DNA of 64,000 nt from Nemertoderma westbladi. Its lineage: Eukaryota; Xenacoelomorpha; Nemertodermatida; Nemertodermatidae. The stretch covers positions 18,665 to 82,664 of the forward strand of contig JAUCBJ010008979.1 in NCBI GenBank assembly GCA_032718475.1, read 5' to 3'. Below, one piece after another: positions 1 through 8,191 of this stretch. The position numbers and the translations under genes are program-made. Numbering within the stretch: the first letter of the stretch is position 1; every line of letters begins with the position of its first letter. The notes beneath the pieces were generated by a model, which was not told the origin of the DNA, did not search any database, and saw nothing but the letters and a program-made list of their open reading frames with translations.

Positions 1-167
1 TTATATTACATATTATAATGGATCTCATTCGACACTAAATGACGCAGTGGATGGTAATAATATCTCGGGTTATGAATGGGGGGGGGGGGGGGGGGGGTGG
101 AATTATTAAATAATTTATTATAGTTTGAATTGAATTGACGTCATGCTGTACATCAAAAACGTATGGC
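1..167. other. Left flank with poly-G tract
   Basis: AT-rich sequence with no gene that I can see. It holds an uninterrupted run of 20 G at 78-97. It directly precedes the GTAG target duplication of the first retroelement. Confidence 0.6.
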
Positions 168-171
168 GTAG
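168..171. repeat. Left target site duplication GTAG
   Basis: GTAG immediately before the TG of the 5' LTR matches GTAG immediately after the CA of the 3' LTR (7716-7719). Four-base duplications are typical of Ty3/gypsy integrases. Confidence 0.85.
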
Positions 172-525
172 TGTCACAACTGTATTATAATTTATGCACC
201 ACCTAGCGGCCAGTATCGGAATAACAATTAAAATACATTATCTTTCATTTACTGGTAGATGGCTCATTCAATTACATGTATAAAAGTAGCCAGAAGTCCT
301 TATAACAGTTGGTACCGGAAGAGAATATTACGATTATTATTAATTATCTTTAGAACACATAACTAACTTCAATTATAAAATACTGATAACGGATTACTAA
401 TGATACTGAAAACCTTTTTAATTTTATATATTATCTATATTATAATACGACGCTCCCTCACCCAGACTCTATCCGTACCCGCCGCACCCGCAGTCACTTC
501 AGCTGTCTCCTGGAGTGGTCTGACA
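172..525 (+). repeat. 5' LTR of the Ty3/gypsy element
   Basis: 354 bp, starting TGTCACAAC and ending GTCTGACA. It matches 7362-7715 base for base as far as I could read. It contains a TATA box at 279-285, and the first ATG downstream of that box is at 400. Confidence 0.96.
279..285 (+). promoter_or_regulatory. LTR TATA box
   Basis: TATAAAA lies 107 bases into the 354 bp LTR, a usual place for a U3 core promoter. It predicts transcription starting near 305-312. The same box recurs at 7469-7475 in the 3' LTR. Confidence 0.6.
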
Positions 526-543
526 TGGAGGTCCCACCGAGAT
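526..543 (+). other. Primer binding site, tRNA-Gln type
   Basis: TGGAGGTCCCACCGAGAT directly abuts the 5' LTR. Its reverse complement, ATCTCGGTGGGACCTCCA, matches the 3' end of animal tRNA-Gln plus CCA, as I know that tRNA. All 18 bases fit, the normal length of a retroelement primer site. Confidence 0.85.
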
Positions 544-621
544 GAACTCATAGATCGACACCGAGATAAACTCATAGATCGACACCGAGATGAACTCATA
601 GATCGACACCGAGATCGAGAG
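537..621 (+). repeat. 24 bp tandem repeat starting inside the primer site
   Basis: Three 24 bp copies (537-560, 561-584, 585-608) begin CCGAGAT and end ATCGACA, followed by a partial fourth. The middle copy differs by one base (AAACTC for GAACTC). The first seven bases of the unit are the end of the primer site. Because 24 is a multiple of three, the gag-extension frame is kept. Confidence 0.9.
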
Positions 622-708
622 AAAATCAATCTGATAACGACACTGGCCACACAACCAGTTGATCCGACTGAGAACAAGCTACAGTATACGATAAAATACT
701 TTCTCACA

Positions 709-1860
709 ATGGCTTACGGAGGATTAGAAGAAGATCTGTTACTAGGAGACACAGATACCCCAACTGTATCGTTTAGAGAACAACCTATTTCTGGTGAGCG
801 TCTAGGTCGTAGACTATTTTCTGATCCAGGTACAGTACATGCGAATTCTATAGTAAATAGAATTAATGATAACAATAATACTCACATATTTGTAAAACCA
901 AGTAAATATAGTGGTGATAAAACTCTCCCAGGGGATACTGATGTACCACCCGTGGACGTATGGTTAGGAAGTTTTGAGCGGGCCGCAATAGCAAACAATT
1001 GGTCGTTAGGTAAATGTACAACAGTTTTACCAGGATATTTAGAGGGAAAAGCGGGCAGATGGTACGACCAAAATATCGGGCGTTTGGAGTTACTTCCCTT
1101 CCAGGAACTTAAACAACAATTGTTGTTACGTTTTAGCCATGGTGAGAGTCAAACTTATTATTATACTATTTTTTCAGCTATGAAACAGGAAACGGATGAG
1201 AGTGTAGACGATTTTTATGAAAGACTTATGCAAGTGGCAAAGCGTGCATTAAGTACTAGTAATAGTAGAGATATGCGAATTCGCGTGAGGGATAGATTTT
1301 TACATGGTTTACAGAAGGTAATTTTATCTAGAGTGAGTGAGAAAGTCAAAGCAACGGATGACTTAGATTCTGTGGTTGCTATAGCGCGGCACATAGAGCA
1401 AAGTGTGAGGCTTGAAAACCCAAACTTGTCCTTGCCACTGACTCGAGCAGATTTGGACCAGGTATTCAATCCCAATACAGTAGTAAGCAGTTATAGAGAA
1501 ACTAATAGAGATCAAGCTAATAAGGATAGTAATTCCCAGTCTTTAACTCACCGACTTGCAAATTTAGAAACGGCTGTTGACAAACTTGTAACTGCACTAG
1601 ACCGGCAAACAGTAGGTCCCTTAGCACAAAATAATAAGGCAACTATCGTTTGTGACATTTGTTTTAAAGCTGGCCATAAAACTATCGATTGCTTTCGGCA
1701 TCCAAACCGGCAAAATCAACATTTATCTTATTATCCACCACCGCCAAGATTTAACCGTTTTAATGGCCACAGTAGTAATCCAAGTGGGGTAAACAGGGGA
1801 CAAAGTAATTTTCAACAGAGTAGAACTTGGCGACAACAAAATTACAACGGCCATCCGTAG
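709..1860 (+). CDS. gag: Gag polyprotein
   Basis: The structural protein of the retrotransposon, which forms the particle and packages the RNA. From ATG 709 it is 383 residues. The central part (about 1045-1250) has the retrotransposon gag capsid pattern with a GRWYD motif and a following YERLMQVAKRA helix. A single CCHC zinc knuckle (C-x2-C-x4-H-x4-C) lies at 1651-1692, and a basic, Asn/Gln-rich tail follows. I chose ATG 709 because it starts a typical acidic gag N-terminus. An in-frame ATG at 400 in the LTR would add 103 residues. The frame ends at TAG 1858-1860, after which the same frame continues into pol. Confidence 0.88.
   Translation: MAYGGLEEDLLLGDTDTPTVSFREQPISGERLGRRLFSDPGTVHANSIVNRINDNNNTHIFVKPSKYSGDKTLPGDTDVPPVDVWLGSFERAAIANNWSLGKCTTVLPGYLEGKAGRWYDQNIGRLELLPFQELKQQLLLRFSHGESQTYYYTIFSAMKQETDESVDDFYERLMQVAKRALSTSNSRDMRIRVRDRFLHGLQKVILSRVSEKVKATDDLDSVVAIARHIEQSVRLENPNLSLPLTRADLDQVFNPNTVVSSYRETNRDQANKDSNSQSLTHRLANLETAVDKLVTALDRQTVGPLAQNNKATIVCDICFKAGHKTIDCFRHPNRQNQHLSYYPPPPRFNRFNGHSSNPSGVNRGQSNFQQSRTWRQQNYNGHP
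1858..1860 (+). other. In-frame UAG between gag and pol
   Basis: TAG followed by CAACAC is the only stop between the gag frame and the end of pol at 6057. The frame after it is open from 1861 and has no nearby ATG, so pol must be made by stop readthrough or the TAG is a C-to-T nonsense change (CAG to TAG) in a formerly fused gag-pol. UAG-CAA resembles the start of known readthrough contexts (UAG CAR YYA), but the next codon CAC does not fit YYA. Confidence 0.6.
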
Positions 1861-4800
1861 CAACACCAGCTTTATAATAGTTATTCTCCTGTTGATTCAC
1901 GCAATGAGTATTATCAATCTGAATCTAGACCTTATTATAACAGAAATACCGATAGAAATATATCACACCAAAATAATGGTAATAATAGGAATTATACAGT
2001 ACACCCCAGTGATAATACAATAAGAAACACAGCTCCAATACATAATCAAAATACATCACCAGTTGGTAATCCTACATTTTTCCCAAGCAACAGGCATCCC
2101 CCACCGTCATCTTTCAATAATAAGACTGTAATAGTGAATTTTACTGAAACACCCCCTCATGATATGTTCCTTGACGTAATTTTAGAGGGCCGTTATATTG
2201 AGTCAGGTGTCGTAGATACAGGCGCCCAAACTACTATGATTAGCGAACGATTGCTAAATAAAGTACAACCGGGTACAGTAATTGAACAAATTGGAATATA
2301 TCTACGGGATTTTGCGGGAACGACCATCCCTATTTTAGGTGCCGTTTGGTTAAACATTGAAGCGGGAGGGCGTACAGCGTTGGTTCGTGCTTTAGTTGCC
2401 AAAGAGTTAGAGTGTAATTCTGGAATTATTTTGGGCTTGAGAACATTAGGTGCATTACGTGTACATATTAACTGCAGTGAGAGAAAAGTATTTCAGGAAG
2501 CAGTAAGTCAATTAGAAGAGACAGAACCTATTATTGCCCAGGAAATTAATTCACCACCTTTACTTAGTAATACAAACCCCTTTTCACCCAATTATGTTAA
2601 TTCTCCATCAACAAACGCTAAAGTAGTTGCACAAGAAAATAGTGAGCCTAATACAAGCACGAGCAGTGAACATAAAAATAATACTACCAAGCATTTACAC
2701 GTCTTCCGTGTTGTCGCCGATCGAAATATTTTAATTCCACCAAACCACGAAGCTATAGTACATGGTCGACCAGTTGGTGTGGCATTAGGATGTAGGCCTA
2801 AGTCTAAGTCTAATGTAGTGGTAGGCTTATTTGAACCGAATGCAACTGGCTTAGGTAAGAATGGCTTAATAGGAGCTCGTACACTAAATACAGTAGACCA
2901 GGGTCTTATTTTGTGTCGCATTATGAATCCCAATAATAAGCGAATAATTCTTCAAAAGAATAGTCGAATAGGTGATCTTGAGCCACATACTGAAATAATA
3001 AATACTGCTACACCGAATGTAAATAAATTAGACTCACCAACTGACCCTGATGCGGACATAATATCTAAATTCCCTACTTTAGAAGACGACACACACACTA
3101 GAGCTTTACATGACGTCCTACTTAAGCACTACAATGTAATATCTAATAACGATTACGATGTAGGATATTGTGACTTAATTTCGCATGAAATTGATGCTGA
3201 TGGGCCTCCCATTCGTCAGAGACCGTACCGTATACCATACAAACACCGTGATTTCGTTGATGAAACCATTAAGACGATGATTAAAGAAAACGTGATTGAA
3301 GAAAGCTCTAGCCCATGGGCAAGTCCAGTAGTAATTGCACAAAAACCCGATGGAGGATTGCGATTTTGTGTTGACTACAGACGGCTAAACGCTCAAACTC
3401 GTATTCCTTTACACCCTTTGCCTAGAATAGATGAAGTGATTGATCAATTAGGTGGTAATGCATATTTTACCACTCTTGACTTAACGTGCGGTTATTGGCA
3501 TGTTCCAATAGCTGACAAAGATCGTGATAAAACTAGTTTCATCACAAACAGCGGCCAATGGAATTTCCGTCGCATGCCTTTTGGTTTGGCAGGAGCACCC
3601 AGTACATTTCAACGACTAATGTCAAAAGTTATAGGTAGATTAAGTAATAAAATTTGCCTCGTTTACTTAGATGACGTCATTATTTATTCGGAAACATTTG
3701 AACAACATTTACATGACATTGATAGTGTACTAGAGTGTATCGAAGCTGCAGGTTTAAAGCTAAAGCTACGAAAATGTACGTTTGCTGCAGAAAAGGTTAC
3801 ATATTTAGGTCATGAAATAACTGCGCAGGGAATAAAACCAGCTGTTAGGAATCTGCGAGCAGTAAGTGAGTTTCCACGGCCAACCGCAATAACTCAGGTT
3901 CGTCAATTTTTAGGACTTGCTTCATTTTACCGTAAGTTCATAAAGGATTTTGCGAAAATAGCTTCGCCGTTAGCACAGCTGTTACAGAAAAATGTAGTAT
4001 TCAGTTGGACAGCTGATAAGGAACAAGCATTTCAGACATTAAAAACGAAATTAACGAATCCACCTGTACTTGGTTTTCCTATTCTACCATCTACTGACTC
4101 AGAACCTTACTGTATTTCGACTTATCGGTTGATGACAGACGCCTCTATAGTTGGCTTAGGCGCCGTTCTAGAACAATTTCAAGGTGGTAAATATGTAATT
4201 ATAGGCTACGCAAGTAGATCTGTAAAACCAGCCGAGAAGAATTACAATATTACTGAATTGGAGGGTCTTGGAGTTGTCTGGGGTGTACATTACTTCAGAC
4301 ACTACTTGATTGGTACGAAATTCAAAATTATCACTGATCATTCTGCTTTGAAGCACATATTAGCAGTAAAAGAACCAACCGGACGGATAGCGCGATGGTG
4401 CTTAGCCTTGCAGCAGTACGATTTTGAAGTTGAACACCGGCCTGGAAAGCATCATTTTGCCCCCGATGCTTTGAGCAGAAATCCAGTATCAGCTTTTCAA
4501 CCAGATACCGACATCGATAACATACAAGTAGGTCCGGATATAAATATAAATAACAGGGAAATTATAAAACCTGACTCTAACCCCATTACTGTAAATGTTA
4601 TACGTGCTGGGCATGAAACTGAAAGGCGACCAAAGGAAAACAATAATTGTAAGAGTGCATGGCTATTAGCCATCGCAACCGATCCCACATTGGAAGCAAT
4701 CCAGCGCATGAAACTCAACGAGCAAGGTCCAGCATTGTCTGATATTAATTTCGTAGCTTTGAAGCGCTTAGCTACTTTAGTCTCTATTGACCAGTTAGGA

Positions 4801-6057
4801 TTTATGTACTATATTGGGCGTCGAGGTGAGGAAAATCTACAAGTAGTACCTAAACAGTTTCAGCAAGAAATAATTCGCACTTTTCACGATCAACCGTGTG
4901 GTGGACATTATGCGTTTAATAAAACTTATTATAAGGTTAGAAACAAATATTGGTGGATTACGATGCGAAAAGATATATTTAAGCACTGTCAAACTTGCTT
5001 ACCGTGTCAGTTGGCCAAAAGACCGCGATTAAAAATTGTGTCTCCACTGCACCCATTACCAATAGTAGGAAACCCTTTTGATAGGTGTGAACTAGATCTA
5101 CTTGGACCCTTTCATTCTTCTGCTTCCGGTAACCGTTTTATTTTATTGTTTACCGATAGTTTAACTAAGTGGCCGGAGGGCGTGGCAACCGCTAACAAAA
5201 GTGCAAATACAGTAGCTAAGGCATTTATAGACTTGGTGGTCAGTCGCCACGGTGCACCACGCGTATTACTTACCGACCAGGATTCGAATTTTTTATCTCG
5301 AATGTTCCAAAGTGTCACGCAAATGCTTGGAGTTGACCAAAAATCCGCAGTGATTTATCATCCACAAACCGTAGGGTTGGTAGAGCGATTAAATCAAACT
5401 CTAGTAACCATGCTGTCTATCTATACCGATTCTGACCAATTACACTGGGATGAGTGTCTCCCAGCTGTACTTTTTGCGTATCGCACTTCTATACATTCAA
5501 CTGTCAATCAAACTCCATTTTTCCTTACCTACGGTCGTGAAGCAACATTACCTTCAGATGCTGTTTTACTTAAAGCGACCGACAATGCTAGTTTAGATGA
5601 CTATACTAGACGACTAGCGAAAACAGTTTTGATCAGTAGGAAAAATGCAGAGTCATTACAAAAACAAGCTCAATCTAGATTCATTCGGAATTATAGTAAC
5701 AGTTACAACATAGTTGTACCGCAATATAAAGTAGGAAACTACGTATTCATAGAAGAAAGGGAATGTCCCGTTGGCTTGTCACGAAAGCTCAGAGCAAAAT
5801 ATCTTGGGCCTTACAGGGTACAGGCAATTGAAGGTGAAAATTTACGATTAACTAGGCCAGGTCGTAAAAGTGTAAGCACCCTTATTCACCCCAACATGGT
5901 AAAACCCTCGCGTTTACGCTACAGTCTGTCTGATACCAGCCCCGCTATTGAAACAGATGACAACCCAAACATTATAACAAACTATCTAAGCCCACAAGGA
6001 AATTCTACAGTTTCTAGTGTGGAATTATCTCTAGTAGACGAAAGTGAATTATCATGA
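1861..6057 (+). CDS. pol: Pol polyprotein: protease, RT, RNase H, integrase
   Basis: The frame has 1398 codons, with no ATG near its start; the first GTG is at 2134. In order: an Asn-rich linker; an aspartic protease with VVDTGAQTT near 2209; reverse transcriptase with LDLTCGYWHVPI near 3475, MPFGLAGAPSTFQ near 3570 and YLDD at 3664-3675; RNase H with LMTDAS near 4130 and DHSALKHI near 4336; and integrase. The integrase has an HHCC-type zinc domain (H-x6-H near 4885, then CQTC), a D,D-35-E core (ELDLLGPF near 5090, TDQD near 5271, E near 5380) and a C-terminal GPY module (YLGPYRV near 5803). All catalytic residues are present. One oddity is HPQTVG where most relatives have HPQTDG. It looks intact apart from the upstream TAG and probably supports replication of this copy. 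Confidence 0.95.
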   Translation, partial: QHQLYNSYSPVDSRNEYYQSESRPYYNRNTDRNISHQNNGNNRNYTVHPSDNTIRNTAPIHNQNTSPVGNPTFFPSNRHPPPSSFNNKTVIVNFTETPPHDMFLDVILEGRYIESGVVDTGAQTTMISERLLNKVQPGTVIEQIGIYLRDFAGTTIPILGAVWLNIEAGGRTALVRALVAKELECNSGIILGLRTLGALRVHINCSERKVFQEAVSQLEETEPIIAQEINSPPLLSNTNPFSPNYVNSPSTNAKVVAQENSEPNTSTSSEHKNNTTKHLHVFRVVADRNILIPPNHEAIVHGRPVGVALGCRPKSKSNVVVGLFEPNATGLGKNGLIGARTLNTVDQGLILCRIMNPNNKRIILQKNSRIGDLEPHTEIINTATPNVNKLDSPTDPDADIISKFPTLEDDTHTRALHDVLLKHYNVISNNDYDVGYCDLISHEIDADGPPIRQRPYRIPYKHRDFVDETIKTMIKENVIEESSSPWASPVVIAQKPDGGLRFCVDYRRLNAQTRIPLHPLPRIDEVIDQLGGNAYFTTLDLTCGYWHVPIADKDRDKTSFITNSGQWNFRRMPFGLAGAPSTFQRLMSKVIGRLSNKICLVYLDDVIIYSETFEQHLHDIDSVLECIEAAGLKLKLRKCTFAAEKVTYLGHEITAQGIKPAVRNLRAVSEFPRPTAITQVRQFLGLASFYRKFIKDFAKIASPLAQLLQKNVVFSWTADKEQAFQTLKTKLTNPPVLGFPILPSTDSEPYCISTYRLMTDASIVGLGAVLEQFQGGKYVIIGYASRSVKPAEKNYNITELEGLGVVWGVHYFRHYLIGTKFKIITDHSALKHILAVKEPTGRIARWCLALQQYDFEVEHRPGKHHFAPDALSRNPVSAFQPDTDIDNIQVGPDININNREIIKPDSNPITVNVIRAGHETERRPKENNNCKSAWLLAIATDPTLEAIQRMKLNEQGPALSDINFVALKRLATLVSIDQLGFMYYIGRRGEENLQVVPKQFQQEIIRTFHDQPCGGHYAFNKTYYKVRNKYWWITMRKDIFKHCQTCLPCQLAKRPRLKIVSPLHPLPIVGNPFDRCELDLLGPFHSSASGNRFILLFTDSLTKWPEGVATANKSANTVAKAFIDLVVSRHGAPRVLLTDQDSNFLSRMFQSVTQMLGVDQKSAVIYHPQTVGLVERLNQTLVTMLSIYTDSDQLHWDECLPAVLFAYRTSIHSTVNQTPFFLTYGREATLPSDAVLLKATDNASLDDYTRRLAKTVLISRKNAESLQKQAQSRFIRNYSNSYNIVVPQYKVGNYVFIEERECPVGLSRKLRAKYLGPYRVQAIEGENLRLTRPGRKSVSTLIHPNMVKPSRLRYSLSDTSPAIETDDNPNIITNYLSPQGNSTVSSVELSLVDESELS

Positions 6058-7349
6058 AAATTGAAATCATTTAATAATCATGAGAAACATTGTTATCATT
6101 AATCATGTAACCTCGTGTAATCATATAATCATTAATCATGTAACCTTAATTTTAATCGTGTATTATGTTATTTTTGACTTATAAATGAAGCCAATTGTAA
6201 GAAGTTATAAAGGACTCATAACTGTGTAATGTTTTAACGTTATACTGTAGAAATATCGGTATTGAAATAGTGAATTAGACCTACAGTAGCCTAGTTGTTA
6301 TCCGCATGTCATTATTTTACATTTATATTCTAGTTGCTCTGAATACCCATTTATCATAAAATAGTGTCACATATTTTCTATTTTAGTTATCCATTAAGTA
6401 TACTGTGCTACAGTGCATGATTAATATTATAATACTATTGATATAATGTCATTATACTGTAGTATCGTTTTCAATTGCAAAAATAAATATGTAGGCCTAA
6501 TTGTAAAGATAATTTAAAGATAAATTGTTATAAAGATACTTATTGTACTTATATTACGTAAATTTAATGTTTGAATAAAGTGATTCTTTATTGTGTTAAG
6601 AGTAATTTACCGACCGTGTCTTTGAATAAAGTTTTAGTGTTATTTAAAACAATTAGAAATAAAGTGAATACGAGAACAGTATGTGTCAAACTGTGCAATG
6701 AGTATCCAGTACAGTAGAGGCGAAAACTCCGTTGTCTTAATTATTGCAATTTTTATGTTATCAAGTTTGATTTAATTTAATCATTTCATTATTTTGCTGT
6801 AATTTTCTTACAGATATTTGATTGACATTATTTTTGAGTTCTAGGATTTTCAGATGTAGTTATTTCAAAAGCTTATATGTGAAGGTAGTAGACTGTCTGT
6901 GAAATAGGCAAATTCAACGAATTTGTAATTTCATATTTAAATTAAAGGTCGACACAGCTTTTTGCCTCAGGATATTTTCCTACAGTATGTCACTTTCTTA
7001 ATAATAATTTGTCACTTTCTTAATAATAATTGTAAGTAAATAAGTTTAAATGGTAACTGGAAATCAAACAATGTATTTATTTTTTTACAACAATTTTATT
7101 GACTTTACTTTAATTGACATGTTTTTGATAATCATATGTGATGTTAAACATACTGTAGTTTACAACTGTGGTTTCGGTACCATAATGTACTATTTACGGC
7201 ATGTCGAATGTTCTATAGATCCCTATGTAGTTGAAAGAGCCAACATATATTTTATATTTATTAGCTTTCATATGAAAATTAAAATGAATAACAGCAAAAT
7301 GTCTATAACTGTAAGATAAGAAGTTCTGCAACACGGGGACGTGTTGATT
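6058..7349 (+). other. Long noncoding 3' region of the element, no env
   Basis: 1.3 kb of AT-rich sequence between pol and the polypurine tract. There is no credible envelope frame. An 89-codon frame at 7050-7319 has no recognisable feature. Short repeats are visible: ATCATGTAACCT motifs near 6100-6145, and two copies of GTCACTTTCTTAATAATAAT near 6990-7030. Confidence 0.7.
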
Positions 7350-7361
7350 GATGGAGGGGAG
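7350..7361 (+). other. Polypurine tract
   Basis: GATGGAGGGGAG lies directly before the TG of the 3' LTR, the expected place and composition of the plus-strand primer. Confidence 0.75.
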
Positions 7362-7715
7362 TGTCACAACTGTATTATAATTTATGCACCACCTAGCGGC
7401 CAGTATCGGAATAACAATTAAAATACATTATCTTTCATTTACTGGTAGATGGCTCATTCAATTACATGTATAAAAGTAGCCAGAAGTCCTTATAACAGTT
7501 GGTACCGGAAGAGAATATTACGATTATTATTAATTATCTTTAGAACACATAACTAACTTCAATTATAAAATACTGATAACGGATTACTAATGATACTGAA
7601 AACCTTTTTAATTTTATATATTATCTATATTATAATACGACGCTCCCTCACCCAGACTCTATCCGTACCCGCCGCACCCGCAGTCACTTCAGCTGTCTCC
7701 TGGAGTGGTCTGACA
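7362..7715 (+). repeat. 3' LTR of the Ty3/gypsy element
   Basis: 354 bp, identical by eye to the 5' LTR and followed by the second GTAG duplication. Its TATA box (7469-7475) points rightward into the 51 bp satellite that begins about 480 bases further on. Confidence 0.96.
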
Positions 7716-7719
7716 GTAG
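7716..7719. repeat. Right target site duplication GTAG
   Basis: GTAG after the 3' LTR pairs with 168-171. Confidence 0.85.
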
Positions 7720-8191
7720 GGCCATAATGGAATGTCGCACATCGATATTAAATTGGGAAATATCATTATATCGCCCTGCCGCATTTAGTAGTGGGAAAAT
7801 ATTTCCACTCAAATACTAAAAAAAATATTTTTTATTTTTTCTTCTAGGAGTTACCTTATTTGTTTGAAAATGAAGTTTTGGTCTTGATTTGATGATTTTC
7901 CGGAATAACATTCATCCTTCAGTTTGAATAATACAAAAATGTATACTAGACTAAATATCTACATTAACAATATCGGACAGTACATACTGTATATAAGGTT
8001 CTGTTGCAAATAAGTTCTGGAATTGAAAATCACTTTTTTAGATGAACACAACAAATAGATCTATAAACAAAGTGTTATTATTATTATATTCATCTTATCG
8101 CAGCGGCTTCAGACAGATTATACTGTAGGTATATCTTCTACAAATGTTAAGATTTCCACTTCGGTAACGTCAACAATAAAAACAGCATCGC
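7720..8191. other. Spacer between retroelement and satellite
   Basis: 472 bases of AT-rich sequence with no gene, splice-flanked exon or repeat that I can recognise. It ends where the first satellite unit begins (ACATACAGAGCC). Confidence 0.6.

Larger units (their letters stand above)
400..708 (+). other. LTR-encoded in-frame N-terminal extension of gag
   Basis: The reading frame of gag stays open upstream to an ATG at 400, inside the R/U5 part of the LTR. It runs through the primer binding site and the 24 bp repeats without a stop. The 103-residue extension starts with a hydrophobic stretch (MILKTFLILYIIYIII, then RR) that resembles a signal or membrane anchor, followed by charged eight-residue repeats of the RDELIDRH type. 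ATG 400 would be the first AUG if transcription starts near 305. Whether it is translated is unknown. A spurious leader frame is possible, with true gag starting at 709. Confidence 0.35.
168..7719 (+). mobile_element. Complete Ty3/gypsy-type LTR retrotransposon
   Basis: The element has identical 354 bp LTRs (172-525 and 7362-7715) with TG...CA ends and a 4 bp target duplication GTAG (168-171, 7716-7719). It carries an 18-nt primer site matching tRNA-Gln, a gag frame with one CCHC knuckle, and a pol frame in the order protease, RT, RNase H, integrase, which is diagnostic of Metaviridae. There is no envelope frame. Identity of the two LTRs by eye implies a recent insertion. The gag and pol frames are the same and are separated by one TAG. 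Clade within Ty3/gypsy was not determined. Confidence 0.96.

Noticed and set aside
435-707. Minus-strand 90-codon frame over the LTR and primer region
   Set aside because: Antisense shadow of the gag extension and its 24 bp repeats.
2193-5318. Short minus-strand frames within pol
   Set aside because: Antisense shadows of a well-supported plus-strand pol gene.
7050-7319. 89-codon frame in the 3' region of the first element as a possible env or accessory gene
   Set aside because: AT-rich composition, no signal peptide plus membrane-anchor layout, no recognisable motif, and length compatible with chance.
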